A stretch of DNA of 44,085 bases, taken from contig DUCT01000020.1 of assembly GCA_012959665.1 (NCBI GenBank), forward strand, positions 1 to 44,085, read 5' to 3'. Under the pieces are notes generated by a model. It ran no database searches. It was not told the origin of the DNA and was given only the letters and a program-made list of their open reading frames with translations. Below, in pieces: positions 28,173-37,350 of this stretch; within the stretch, counting starts at the first letter, position 1; each line of letters opens with the position of its first letter. The DNA comes from Myxococcales bacterium (GTDB taxonomy: Bacteria; Myxococcota_A; UBA9160; UBA4427). The position numbers were made by a program, and so were the translations under genes.

Positions 28173-28315
28173 GCTGGCCATCCTGGTTTCGGAGCGCCTC
28201 CCTGGCGGGGGAACAGTTTCCCCCGTCCTTCCTGATGCCAAGTTGCCAGGGTACCCATGTACCCAAACATCCCCAGCGCTGGCGCCGCCTCACTACCGGC
28301 TACCCGCGAGCTTCA

Positions 28316-28639
28316 TCACTCGACGCGTAACTTGCGACGACCCATTGTGGATTCCCCAAAAGTCGGAGAATCCGATTTAGTTTTCAGGAGGCTCTGAAAG
28401 GTAACAAGAGCAAGACCCGTACCGGCTATCCCGTTTTTACCCCTACATCTCGGAAAATAAACTTCTTCAACGATGTCGAGTGCCTGTCGCGATTCGTTGC
28501 CGCCTCCGTACCTACCCTTGGACAAGTTCACCAAGATCTTGTCCCAATTTTCTAGCGTCGCACTGTCCAAGTCTTCCCAAAATCTTCCGTCTGGTCCGCT
28601 CACCCCGCATGTTTTGTCTAAGTGATTTCGCGGAGCCAT
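28316..28639 (-). CDS. possible small ORFan/remnant protein in an atypical-composition intergenic region
   Basis: 107 aa 'FWEDLDSATLENWDKILVNLSKGRYGGGNESRQALDIVEEVYFPRCRG...'; no family recognised. Confidence 0.25.
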   Translation of the reverse strand: MAPRNHLDKTCGVSGPDGRFWEDLDSATLENWDKILVNLSKGRYGGGNESRQALDIVEEVYFPRCRGKNGIAGTGLALVTFQSLLKTKSDSPTFGESTMGRRKLRVE

Positions 28640-28913
28640 TAGGGGGCAATTACGGACCGCTCACCGACTCATTCAGCTTCATTATTCAATATCCAACCGC
28701 ATTCAGCGCAATTCAGCAAAATTCAGCGAACAGCGAGCTCAAATAACGAAATCAAGCAAGGAAACCCTGCGATTCGCCGCTTTGGACTCATATTTGGCTT
28801 TTGTTGGGGTGTAAATCTTTATCTCGATGGATAACAGCCCCCAATTGGGAATTGGCCGCTGCTCAGGAACTCATACCCTCTGGGAGGGGCTGCTGTCAAC
28901 ATAAATTGCCTTT

Positions 28914-28958
28914 CTCCCTCCTTCACCCCACGGGGGCGGGGGGTGAGGGGATGGAGGG
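28914..28958. terminator. imperfect GC-rich inverted repeat, possible ccm operon terminator or REP-like element
   Basis: CCCTCCttCACCCC ... GGGGTGaggggatGGAGGG arms downstream of ccmD. Confidence 0.35.
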
Positions 28959-29026
28959 TGGAGGGGTGAGTGCGGAGCTTCGAAGGCAGAGCGGGGGGCT
29001 GCCGGCGCCGATTCACGTCAATTTTT

Positions 29027-29122
29027 TCAGTCGTCGAGTCGGCGGCGCTCGCGCAAGAGGGCGATGCCGTAGACGAGCAGGGTTCCGAAGGTGATTCCGT
29101 AGGCACAAAGAAGGTAGGCCAT
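29027..29122 (-). CDS. ccmD: CcmD-like small membrane protein
   Basis: 31 aa 'MAYLLCAYGITFGTLLVYGIALLRERRRLDD' immediately downstream of ccmC. Confidence 0.75.
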   Translation of the reverse strand: MAYLLCAYGITFGTLLVYGIALLRERRRLDD

Positions 29123-29195
29123 GGGTTCTTGCTCCTCGATTCCGTGGAGTGACGGCGCGCGGGCGCCCTGGCAGAAGTGGCGGGGCTGTTTCGGT

Positions 29196-29972
29196 CTAAT
29201 CTTTCGGGGCGCGTGGGCCACCGACTCTCGCTTCCGAACCTTGATCGTCTTCTCGGGCTCGCTGGCTTTCAACCTCCCAACGCAGGAGGAGCAAGTAGAA
29301 GAATGCACCCGCGAGGGCGAGGTTGCCCAGTAGAAAGGGCAATCCCATCCCGTCTCCAAGGCTGCCCTGCTTCAGGTTCTCGGGGTGCATGCTGCGGCTT
29401 CCAAAGATCTCGATCACGTAGTAGTTCAGCGGGATGAGGACCAGCCCCAGGACGCCATAGATCGCAGCGAAGCGTGCGGTGCGCGGGTTCCGGCCACCGA
29501 AACCGCGCAGCAGCAGATAGGCGAGATACACGAACCAGAGCAGGAGGGTCACGGTCAACCGCGCATCCCAGGACCACCAGACTCCCCAAGTTCCCCTGGC
29601 CCAGATCGGTCCGGTCACGAGCATCAGGGTGCAGAAGATCACGCCGACCTCGGCGCTCGCGATGGCCAAGCGGTCCAAGTCCTCCCGCCCGCGTCCGAGG
29701 AACACCATTCCCGCGAATCCGGTAATCACGAAGCCGAGGTACGCGCCGTAGGCTAGGGGAGGGTGGACGTAGAGGATCTTCTGAATCACGCCCTGGGTAT
29801 GGTCGATGGGTGCGCTGACCACCGACCAGGCGTACCCGATCGTCAGCAGCCCGAGGACGATGCCCAGGGGCCGGCGCCAGCGACTCATTCGGGCTTCAAG
29901 GGGCGAGGGAATATCGGCCTCGGGATTCGGCGCGGTTTCGTTGCCGGGTTTCATTGCCGTGATCCTCTTCAT
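29196..29972 (-). CDS. ccmC: heme exporter/cytochrome c biogenesis protein CcmC
   Basis: 'KILYVHPPLAYGAYLGF', 'GPIWARGTWGVWWSWDARLTVTLLLWFVYLAYLLLR' (WGxWWxWDxRLT tryptophan-rich motif). Confidence 0.94.
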   Translation of the reverse strand: MKRITAMKPGNETAPNPEADIPSPLEARMSRWRRPLGIVLGLLTIGYAWSVVSAPIDHTQGVIQKILYVHPPLAYGAYLGFVITGFAGMVFLGRGREDLDRLAIASAEVGVIFCTLMLVTGPIWARGTWGVWWSWDARLTVTLLLWFVYLAYLLLRGFGGRNPRTARFAAIYGVLGLVLIPLNYYVIEIFGSRSMHPENLKQGSLGDGMGLPFLLGNLALAGAFFYLLLLRWEVESQRAREDDQGSEARVGGPRAPKD

Positions 29973-30076
29973 TCATAATGGTATTGCCAGGGCCCGCTGC
30001 CGGAACCCAGCAATCATCTTAACTCCAATGGTCCCGGTCCCTCGACCGGCTCCCACGCTGAATCGTTGAACACCGC

Positions 30077-30742
30077 TTATTCGTCCAACACGTAGTCGAA
30101 TCCGAGGAATGCGACGATCAGGTAGACGCCGTCGATCACAAAAAGCAGTTGCAATGATTCAAAGGGCACGGGCCTGCCGGCCACCGCCGCCATGCTTCCC
30201 TGGACGGCTCCTGCCAGGATCGGGAAAAGTGCCGGTAAGAGCAAAACCGGCAGCAGGACTTCGCGAAAACCCGTACGAACCGCCATGGCGGCGAGCAGGG
30301 TGCCCGCGGCGCAGATTCCCAGGGTTCCCAGGCCAACGACCGAGGCGAGCCCGGTCAGCCCGGGAAGCAGATCCACGCGGTAGAAGACCGCGAAAACCCC
30401 GGCTGTCAGCACTTGGACAATGGAGATCAGGACCCAGTTGGCGGCGGCTTTCCCCAGGAATATCCAGCCGCGATTGCCAGGTGCCAGGGCGAGTCCTCCG
30501 AGGGCATCGTTCTCCAGTTCCAGGGCGAAGGAGCGGTTGAGTCCCAGGAGCGCGGCAAATAGGTAGGCGGTCCAGAGCAACCCGGGGGTGAGCGCCCGCA
30601 GGGCCTCGGGATCTTGATCGGGCAGGGCAAAGTGGAAAACCACCGCCATCAGGATCGAGAAGATCAACATCGCGACCACCCGATCCCGGGAACGCCACTC
30701 GCTAACCAGGTCCTTCCAAAGGATCGCCAGAGCGACGTTCAC
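30077..30742 (-). CDS. ccmB: heme exporter protein CcmB
   Basis: 'ILWKDLVSEWRSRDRVVAMLIFSILMAVVFHFAL'; 221 aa membrane protein between ccmA and ccmC. Confidence 0.92.
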   Translation of the reverse strand: MNVALAILWKDLVSEWRSRDRVVAMLIFSILMAVVFHFALPDQDPEALRALTPGLLWTAYLFAALLGLNRSFALELENDALGGLALAPGNRGWIFLGKAAANWVLISIVQVLTAGVFAVFYRVDLLPGLTGLASVVGLGTLGICAAGTLLAAMAVRTGFREVLLPVLLLPALFPILAGAVQGSMAAVAGRPVPFESLQLLFVIDGVYLIVAFLGFDYVLDE

Positions 30743-31515
30743 GGGGCAGCCTCCAGGGCCCGAGCGTAGGCTGCCCGGAGCTCGGCCTCGCTCATCGCGT
30801 CGGAGTCGATCGATTCCTGGACTGTGCCGTCCACGAGGATCACCGCGGACCGGGCGAGCCGGGCGGCACGGCTTATCTCATGGGTGGTCAGCACGAGACC
30901 GTGCCCCTCGGCGGAAAGGGTCGTGAGTCGCTCGGTCAAGCGTTGGGCGGCCGGCTCGTCGAGGCCGGTAAAGGGTTCGTCGAGGAGCAGGAGCTTGGGC
31001 GAATGGACTCGGGCACGGGCGATGGAGAGGCGCTGGGCCATGCCCCGAGAAAAACCGCCGACCCGGCGCTCGGCGACTTCGCCGAGTCCTTCCTCGGCCA
31101 GCAACTGGTCGGCTCGTGCCTGGGGGCTGTTTACCCCGTAGAGACGCCCGGCGAAAATCAAATTTTCCCGGGCGGTGAGTTCGGGATAAAGCAGTGTGGC
31201 GTGGCCCAGGTAACCGACCTGCCCGCGGTCGTGCTTCCCCCCGGCAAATTCGATGCGCCCCGCCGTGGGGTGGGCGAGCCCGGCCATGACCCGCAGCAGG
31301 GTGCTCTTGCCAGCGCCATTGGGCCCCAGAATTGCCAGGCTTCCGCCGGGGGCAAGGGTGATGTCGACGCCCCGCAGCGCGGTGACGGACGCGTAGCGCT
31401 TCCGGACTCCACGCAGTTTGAGCTGAGGAGAATTCACCCGGGCTCCTGCCCGGCTTCGAGCCCGCTCCCGCATCCGGCACAAAAGCTCCAGGAACCCTGG
31501 ATGGCAATTCCGCAA
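30739..31515 (-). CDS. ccmA: heme ABC exporter ATP-binding protein CcmA (true start probably about 31436)
   Basis: Walker A 'ILGPNGAGKSTLLRVMAGL', signature 'GGFSRGMAQRLSIARA', Walker B 'KLLLLDEPFTGLD'. Confidence 0.93.
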   Translation of the reverse strand: MRNCHPGFLELLCRMRERARSRAGARVNSPQLKLRGVRKRYASVTALRGVDITLAPGGSLAILGPNGAGKSTLLRVMAGLAHPTAGRIEFAGGKHDRGQVGYLGHATLLYPELTARENLIFAGRLYGVNSPQARADQLLAEEGLGEVAERRVGGFSRGMAQRLSIARARVHSPKLLLLDEPFTGLDEPAAQRLTERLTTLSAEGHGLVLTTHEISRAARLARSAVILVDGTVQESIDSDAMSEAELRAAYARALEAAP

Positions 31516-33359
31516 CCGGGGCAGGTGGCTACGGACTCGGGTCCGGGGACGGCGGCGATTCTGGGTCCCGCCGCGCCTCCGCGGTCCTTCGAAGCGGCGA
31601 GGCGTTCCTCGCGCATGAGCGCGATGGCGTCGCCCCGGAGTTCTTCCCGTAGCACGCGGAAGTCGGCGTCGTCGATCTTTCCGGTCTCGAAGTCGTGGTC
31701 GAGATCGTGGATGGATTCGTAGAGGATTTCCCTTTCGAGGGCGAGCTCCGAACTCGCTACCGCTGGGCCCGGACCGGTACGTCCCCGGAGCGGTGAAACC
31801 ATGAAAAAGGCCGCGAGCACGGCCAATGCCAAGGCTGCAGCACGGCCTCCGGCGGTTGTACCCGCTCCCCGTTGGAGGGGCGTGAGCTTGATGGAGACGG
31901 TTTCGCCGTCCGCAATCTGGTACGCCTCGCGGTGCAGGTAGAAGCGGGTGCCCTGCTTGAAGGGCCGCTTGCGATGCAGGCGTGCGCTTTCGATGATGAC
32001 GCCGGTGTCCGCCACCAACACATTGAGCAGTGCCGTCCCGCGTTCGAAACGAAGATCGAACTGCGCGCTGTCCTCCACCGGGATTCGGTAGCGGTAGCCG
32101 ATGACCGACGGGCCTGGCGCCAGGGGGCCGCGAACCGCTAGGCCGCCTTGGCCGTTGGCCTCGACACCGAGCAGGCGGGTCGATCCGCTGAGGCCGAGGA
32201 ATTCGGCGTTCGGGGGCAGGTCGAAGTTCAGGAGTTGTCCGCCCACCGGAGCCAGCAGACGCGTGGTTCCCGCAACGGAGACATGCATCTCGGCGCTTAC
32301 GCGAATGGCTGTGTCGTCGTGATCGATCCAGAAATCGGCCCGGGAAATCTCGAGTTCGCTCAGATCGCTGGAACTGGCAGGGACGGGCAGCGTTAGGCGA
32401 ACGGGGCCACCCGGGGCAACGGCGTCACCGACGTAGCTCGCGTATTCCACTTCGTCGATGGCGATGCGCTCGGGAGGATCGGCGAGTCCGTTGCCCTGGG
32501 GCGCATCGGTTCCCGCGGCGACAAGGACTCGCAGCTGGCCGGCTCCCGAGGGCAACGCATCCACGACTTCGAATTTATCGTCGGGGGATTCGCCGCTGGC
32601 GTCGGGTCCGTTCAGGAGGTAGCCGTAACGGATATCCTGGGGGCCGGGATAGATAGGCCCCCAGAAGGCGATTCGGTCGCCTTCGCGGACGAGATCAGAA
32701 CGCTTCCCCCCCTGACCGTCGATGTATTCGGTGATGTCTTCGGGGAGCGCTGCGGAAAAGATCGGGGTCTTGGCATCCCGTCGGTCCTCGTTGACATAGA
32801 TGACTTCATCCATGGAGTTGACGACACGATGGGAAACCTGGACGAACAGTTGCCCGCCCACCCAGTCAAATTTGTAGGTCACCTGGGGGATCTCGAGGGC
32901 CTCGCCGCTTTCAACGCTCTCGTGGAGGGTCAACTGGACGATCAGTTCGTTCTGCCCCGGGGCAAACACGGCTCGCTGGGCAAAGGGGACGCCGAGATAC
33001 TCGGTACCGACCAGATAGGTGATATCCCCCGCGCTGGAGATTCCCTCAAAGACGAAGCGACCCTCGGCATCGGTCCGTGTGCCCATCAAGCCGGGTGCGC
33101 CATCCGGCCGCAGGGCGTACAGGGCGACGGGCAGGTCCGCCAGCGGAGCCGGGTTTTCGCCCACCTGGGCCTGGCCCCGGATTACCCCGGAGCCCGCTGG
33201 CGGTTTGGGGACTTCGCGTTGGGGCCCCGTGACCTGGGGAGGCGCCTGGGCCCAAACGAGTCCTGGGATCAGCAGGAGTAACAGGATAATGCCCGCGCGA
33301 CTCCCGCGGAGCGCTCTGCTCCCGATGGTTCTCAGGTCGGTGGCTTTGGGTTGCTTCAT
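31434..33359 (-). CDS. large secreted/membrane protein with CcmI-like helical tail and C-terminal zinc ribbon, inside the ccm operon
   Basis: ATGA overlap with ccmF; signal peptide; beta-rich ectodomain with 'EGRFVFEGI'; TM; 'ALEREILYESIHDLDHDFETGKIDDADFRVLREELRGDAI'; 'CPGCGIAIQGSWSFCAGCG'. Confidence 0.8.
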   Translation of the reverse strand: MKQPKATDLRTIGSRALRGSRAGIILLLLLIPGLVWAQAPPQVTGPQREVPKPPAGSGVIRGQAQVGENPAPLADLPVALYALRPDGAPGLMGTRTDAEGRFVFEGISSAGDITYLVGTEYLGVPFAQRAVFAPGQNELIVQLTLHESVESGEALEIPQVTYKFDWVGGQLFVQVSHRVVNSMDEVIYVNEDRRDAKTPIFSAALPEDITEYIDGQGGKRSDLVREGDRIAFWGPIYPGPQDIRYGYLLNGPDASGESPDDKFEVVDALPSGAGQLRVLVAAGTDAPQGNGLADPPERIAIDEVEYASYVGDAVAPGGPVRLTLPVPASSSDLSELEISRADFWIDHDDTAIRVSAEMHVSVAGTTRLLAPVGGQLLNFDLPPNAEFLGLSGSTRLLGVEANGQGGLAVRGPLAPGPSVIGYRYRIPVEDSAQFDLRFERGTALLNVLVADTGVIIESARLHRKRPFKQGTRFYLHREAYQIADGETVSIKLTPLQRGAGTTAGGRAAALALAVLAAFFMVSPLRGRTGPGPAVASSELALEREILYESIHDLDHDFETGKIDDADFRVLREELRGDAIALMREERLAASKDRGGAAGPRIAAVPGPESVATCPGCGIAIQGSWSFCAGCGSGLEAGQEPG

Positions 33360-35329
33360 GCGGGCTGTCCGCTTCCCGGCCGCGCGGGATGCGGCCAGAG
33401 AATCGCGACCCCCCCCATGGCAAAGAGGATCGCACCCGCCCATATCCAGTTGACCAGGGGGTTTTGATAGATCTTTACGGTGGCCGAACCGTCGGGCTCG
33501 ATGGCATTGAGGATCACGTAGATGTCCTCTGACCAAGTCGAGTAGATGGAGGGAATCGTCGAGGGCTGTTGTTCCAGCCAGTAGATCCGCTTCTCAGGCT
33601 CCATGACGGCCAGGGGTTCTCCATCCTTGTAGAGCGCGAGCCGTGCTGTGGCGCCGCCGTAGTGCTGTCGTGTGATGGGCTCCGCGGTGAGGTACTGGAG
33701 TCGATAATCTTGGACCTCGACGGAATCGCCGGGCTCCATGTTCTCCAGGGTCTCGTAATTGAAGACACTTCCGGAAATGCCCAGGAGAATGATCACGACT
33801 CCCATGTGGATGATGTAGCCCCCGTAGCGTCGCTGGTTCTTGCGCAGGAGGGTCATGAACGCCGTTGCGGGTGATTCGCCGTGGGCCCGGACACGGGCCC
33901 GAATGGCCTGGGTGTATTCCTGGCCGATGGTTCCCGCGACAAAGGCGCAAAGCCCCCAGCACGTCAGGGCCCAATACCCCACCTCGCCCCAAAAGATGGC
34001 CGCGAGGACAAGAGTCGAGCCGACGCCCAGGGATACGGGAATCTTGAATTGGCGTCTCAAGCTGGCGGGGCTGGCCTTGCGCCATGCCACCAGGGGGCCG
34101 ACCCCAGTGAGAAAGAGCAGGATCAGCACCAGTGGGCCGGTGACTACGTTGAAGAAGTGAGGGCCCAGGGTTAGTCGCTCACCACTGAGGGATTCGGAAA
34201 AGACCGGCAGCATGGTGAAGCCGAACACGACGGCAAGCAGCACCATGAACACCCAGTTGTTGAGGATGAAACTCGACTCCCGCGACACCACGGATTCCAG
34301 TCGGTTCGGGCTGGCCAGTTCCTTTCGCCGGAAAATGACCGCGCCATAGAAGAGCGTCGCGGCAACGACCACGTAGCTGAGGAAAATCGGCTTGTACCAT
34401 CCCGCGTCGGTGAAGGCGTGGACGGATTGCACGATTCCGCTCCGTGTGAGGAAGGTGCCGAAGAGGCACATCGTGTACGTGAGACCGATCAGTACGACGT
34501 TCCAGGTCTTCAGCATATTGCGCTTTTCCTGGATCATCACCGAGTGCAGGTAGGCGGTGGCAGCCAGCCAGGGCATCAGGGAAGCGTTCTCCACCGGATC
34601 CCAAGCCCAGTACCCGCCCCAGCCCAGCACTTCGTAGGCCCACCGGCCACCCAAGACGATTCCGCAGCCCAGGGTCAGCCAGGCGATGAGACTCCAGCGC
34701 CGGGTGGTGCGAAACCAGGAGGTGCTGAGTTCGCCGGTGACCAGGGCGGCGAACGCGAAGGCAAAGGGTGTCGCGAAGCCCGTAAACCCCAGGTAGAGCA
34801 TGACCGGGTGAATCATCATAACGGGGTGTTGGAGCAGAGGGTTCAAGCCCTGGCCGTCCGAGAGCACCTGGTCGTGGGGAAGGCGTTCGAAGGGATTGGT
34901 CAGAAATTCAAGCAGGCCCAGGAAAAAGGCTGCGTTCAGCAAAAGCATCACGGCGACCCAGGGAATCAGGCTCGGGTGCAGTTTGCGGTTGGCAAAGACA
35001 CCGGCTGACCCGAAGGCCATGAGGAGGAACACCCAGAGCATCAAGGAGCCCGCCTGGCCGCCCCAGAGTGCGCCCAGGCGGTAGTGAAGTTCCATACTGC
35101 GCGCCGAGTGTTGGGCCACGTAGGCCAGGGAAAAGTCGTTCTGGGCCAAAGCCCAGAAGAGGGCAAACATGGCCACGGCCAGAAAGCCGAAAACCAGGTA
35201 GACCGCGCGTTCGGCCACCCGGCCCCAGTCCGCGTTCCGGTTGAGGCCCGCATAGATTCCGGCCACGATCCCGGCACCCGCGGCCAACAGGCCCAGGCGG
35301 ATCGCATAGAGTCCGAGTTCGGACATCAA
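33356..35329 (-). CDS. ccmF: cytochrome c-type biogenesis heme lyase CcmF
   Basis: 657 aa polytopic; 'WGGYWAWDPVENASLMPWLAATAYLHSVMIQEKR', 'LFGTFLTRSGIVQSVHAF'. Confidence 0.95.
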   Translation of the reverse strand: MMSELGLYAIRLGLLAAGAGIVAGIYAGLNRNADWGRVAERAVYLVFGFLAVAMFALFWALAQNDFSLAYVAQHSARSMELHYRLGALWGGQAGSLMLWVFLLMAFGSAGVFANRKLHPSLIPWVAVMLLLNAAFFLGLLEFLTNPFERLPHDQVLSDGQGLNPLLQHPVMMIHPVMLYLGFTGFATPFAFAFAALVTGELSTSWFRTTRRWSLIAWLTLGCGIVLGGRWAYEVLGWGGYWAWDPVENASLMPWLAATAYLHSVMIQEKRNMLKTWNVVLIGLTYTMCLFGTFLTRSGIVQSVHAFTDAGWYKPIFLSYVVVAATLFYGAVIFRRKELASPNRLESVVSRESSFILNNWVFMVLLAVVFGFTMLPVFSESLSGERLTLGPHFFNVVTGPLVLILLFLTGVGPLVAWRKASPASLRRQFKIPVSLGVGSTLVLAAIFWGEVGYWALTCWGLCAFVAGTIGQEYTQAIRARVRAHGESPATAFMTLLRKNQRRYGGYIIHMGVVIILLGISGSVFNYETLENMEPGDSVEVQDYRLQYLTAEPITRQHYGGATARLALYKDGEPLAVMEPEKRIYWLEQQPSTIPSIYSTWSEDIYVILNAIEPDGSATVKIYQNPLVNWIWAGAILFAMGGVAILWPHPARPGSGQPA

Positions 35330-35467
35330 CTTGCTCCCTCATTCAAGCGCCGGCTTGGCGCAGAGCGCTCAAATCCGACGTGTCGCTTCCGCCCGATGAA
35401 TTTCTACGGGGCTGGTTTCTCCTGCTCCGATTCGGGGCCCGAGCCCAAAGCCTGGCTGGCCGATGAA

Positions 35468-35947
35468 CTAGAGATTGACGGCCTCGCTCGATTCGCCCTC
35501 GCCCAATTCGGCCTCGCGCGCCTTGGCCTCGAACTTCGATGGGCATTTAGCCATGAGGTTGTCGGCAAGAAAGAGCGTATCGGTCCGGTGGTTCTGGACT
35601 CGACCCTCGATGACAACTTCGGCGCCATCCTTGAACATGTCTGGAGTTTCCAACCCGAGAAAGAGGACCTCGAGGGTCTGCTCTCCGGTGATGCCGGCGT
35701 GGGGAGGATCGTTCTGCACCACGAAACGCACGTTCTTGGCTTCGAGGTCGCGGTGGATCGAATCGTTGGCCACGTAGCCGTGCACCCGCAAGGATCGTCC
35801 CTCGAGTTCCTTGTTTTCGGCCAGGAACTCGTTGAGGTTCTGGTAGTACTGGAAGGCGGCTTTGCCCTGGAGGTTCGTGTAGCCGTACCAGCCGAGGAGC
35901 AGGGCGACCAACGCCGCCCCCACTGTAATTTGCGCGCCCTTTGACAT
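35468..35947 (-). CDS. ccmE: cytochrome c maturation heme chaperone CcmE, Cys-type
   Basis: 'MSKGAQITVGAALVALLLGWYGYTNLQ', 'LRVHGYVANDSI', 'VEGRV/VIEGRVQN...LFLADNLMAKCPSKFE'; Cys at the usual heme-binding His position. Confidence 0.9.
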   Translation of the reverse strand: MSKGAQITVGAALVALLLGWYGYTNLQGKAAFQYYQNLNEFLAENKELEGRSLRVHGYVANDSIHRDLEAKNVRFVVQNDPPHAGITGEQTLEVLFLGLETPDMFKDGAEVVIEGRVQNHRTDTLFLADNLMAKCPSKFEAKAREAELGEGESSEAVNL

Positions 35948-36171
35948 CCGTGTGCCCTTCGACTGCGTGCGTGCGTGCGGAGTGGTGTGAATTGGATTGG
36001 ATTGGATCGGTGCCGTGGAGAGTAGGGACCCCGCTGGGCTCCCTAAGAGCGAGCCGAGGGTAGCCGCGCGTGGCTCGCGCGTCAAACCGTCAGCAATCAG
36101 AAAAGCTACCAAATTCACATACTTGGGCTCCTGCCCTCGACACTTGCCGGGCGTGTGGCTACCCCCCGGAG

Positions 36172-37350
36172 ATGCGTACCGATCGGTCCCGTGCCCTCGA
36201 GCCTTTTCTCGCCATGGAGATCATGGAGCGCGCCTTTGAACTGGAAGCCGCCGGGGCCCGTGTGGTTCACCTTGAGATCGGTGAACCGGAATTCCCGGCT
36301 CCGGCCTGCGTCGTCGAGGCATGCGAACGCGCGCTTCGTGACGGCCAAACCCACTACACCGACAGCCGTGGGCTTGGGGCGTTGCGAGAGGCCATCGCCG
36401 AGGATTGCCAACGCCGTTCGGGCGTCGCCCCCGATCCCGCCCAGATCATGGTGACGGCGGGGACTTCGCCCGCAATGCTCTTGGTCTTCTCCCTGCTCGT
36501 TGATCGGGGAGACGAGGTGGTGATGGCTACACCCCACTATCCCTGTTACCCCAACTTCATTCGCCACTGCGGGGGAGAGCCTGTCCTGGTCCCCACCCGG
36601 GCCGAAGACGGCTTTGCCCTCGACCCGGACGCCGTCCGCGCCGCCCTGACCCCGCGAACTCGGGCCATCGTGGTGGCCTCCCCGGCCAATCCCACCGGAG
36701 CGATTCATGATCGCGAGACCCTGGAGGCTCTTGCACAACTCGGCCCACCCCTGGTTTCCGATGAGATCTACGATGGTCTGGTCTACGACGGAGCCGAAAC
36801 GACTTCCGTTATGGGAATCTCCGATGAAGCGTTCGTCCTCGATGGTTTCTCGAAACGCTATGCCATGACGGGTTTCCGGCTTGGCTGGGTGGTGGCGCCA
36901 GAGTGGTCCCTTCGCGCGCTTCAGACCATGCAGCAAAATTTTTTCATCTCGGCCAATCACTTCGTTCAGCACGCGGGTATCGCGGCGCTGAAGGGCGGCG
37001 CTCCGGCGGCGGAGCACTTGCGGCGGGCGTGCGCGCGCCGGCGCGGGCGGTTGGTGGATGGCCTTCGGAATCTGGGTTTTGGTATTCCCAGATCGCCCGA
37101 GGGTGCATTCTACGTGCTGGCCGATGCGCGTCGTTTCGGAAGCGATTCGCGTACGCTGGCCTCGGCGCTGCTCGAGCGGGCGCATGTGGGAACGACTCCG
37201 GGCATTGATTTTGGAGCGGCGGCCGAGGGCATGTTGCGCTTTTGTTACGCGGTGAGTGAAGAGGCCCTGGACGAGGCGCTGGCCCGGTTGGCAGAGGTCC
37301 TTCCCGCACTCGAAGCCCAAGCCCAGAACACGATCGAGGGAGAAACGTGA
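36172..37350 (+). CDS. class I/II pyridoxal phosphate-dependent aminotransferase
   Basis: 'VVHLEIGEPEFPAP', 'SPANPTGAIHDRETLEAL', 'DEIYDGLVYDG', 'LDGFSKRYAMTGFRLGWVVAP'. Confidence 0.93.
   Translation: MRTDRSRALEPFLAMEIMERAFELEAAGARVVHLEIGEPEFPAPACVVEACERALRDGQTHYTDSRGLGALREAIAEDCQRRSGVAPDPAQIMVTAGTSPAMLLVFSLLVDRGDEVVMATPHYPCYPNFIRHCGGEPVLVPTRAEDGFALDPDAVRAALTPRTRAIVVASPANPTGAIHDRETLEALAQLGPPLVSDEIYDGLVYDGAETTSVMGISDEAFVLDGFSKRYAMTGFRLGWVVAPEWSLRALQTMQQNFFISANHFVQHAGIAALKGGAPAAEHLRRACARRRGRLVDGLRNLGFGIPRSPEGAFYVLADARRFGSDSRTLASALLERAHVGTTPGIDFGAAAEGMLRFCYAVSEEALDEALARLAEVLPALEAQAQNTIEGET

Noticed and set aside
30880-31722. 280 aa plus-strand ORF opposite ccmA
   Set aside because: Antisense to strong CcmA ABC motifs.
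36115-37320. 401 aa minus-strand ORF opposite the aminotransferase
   Set aside because: Shadow ORF in high-GC sequence; opposite strand has clear aminotransferase motifs.
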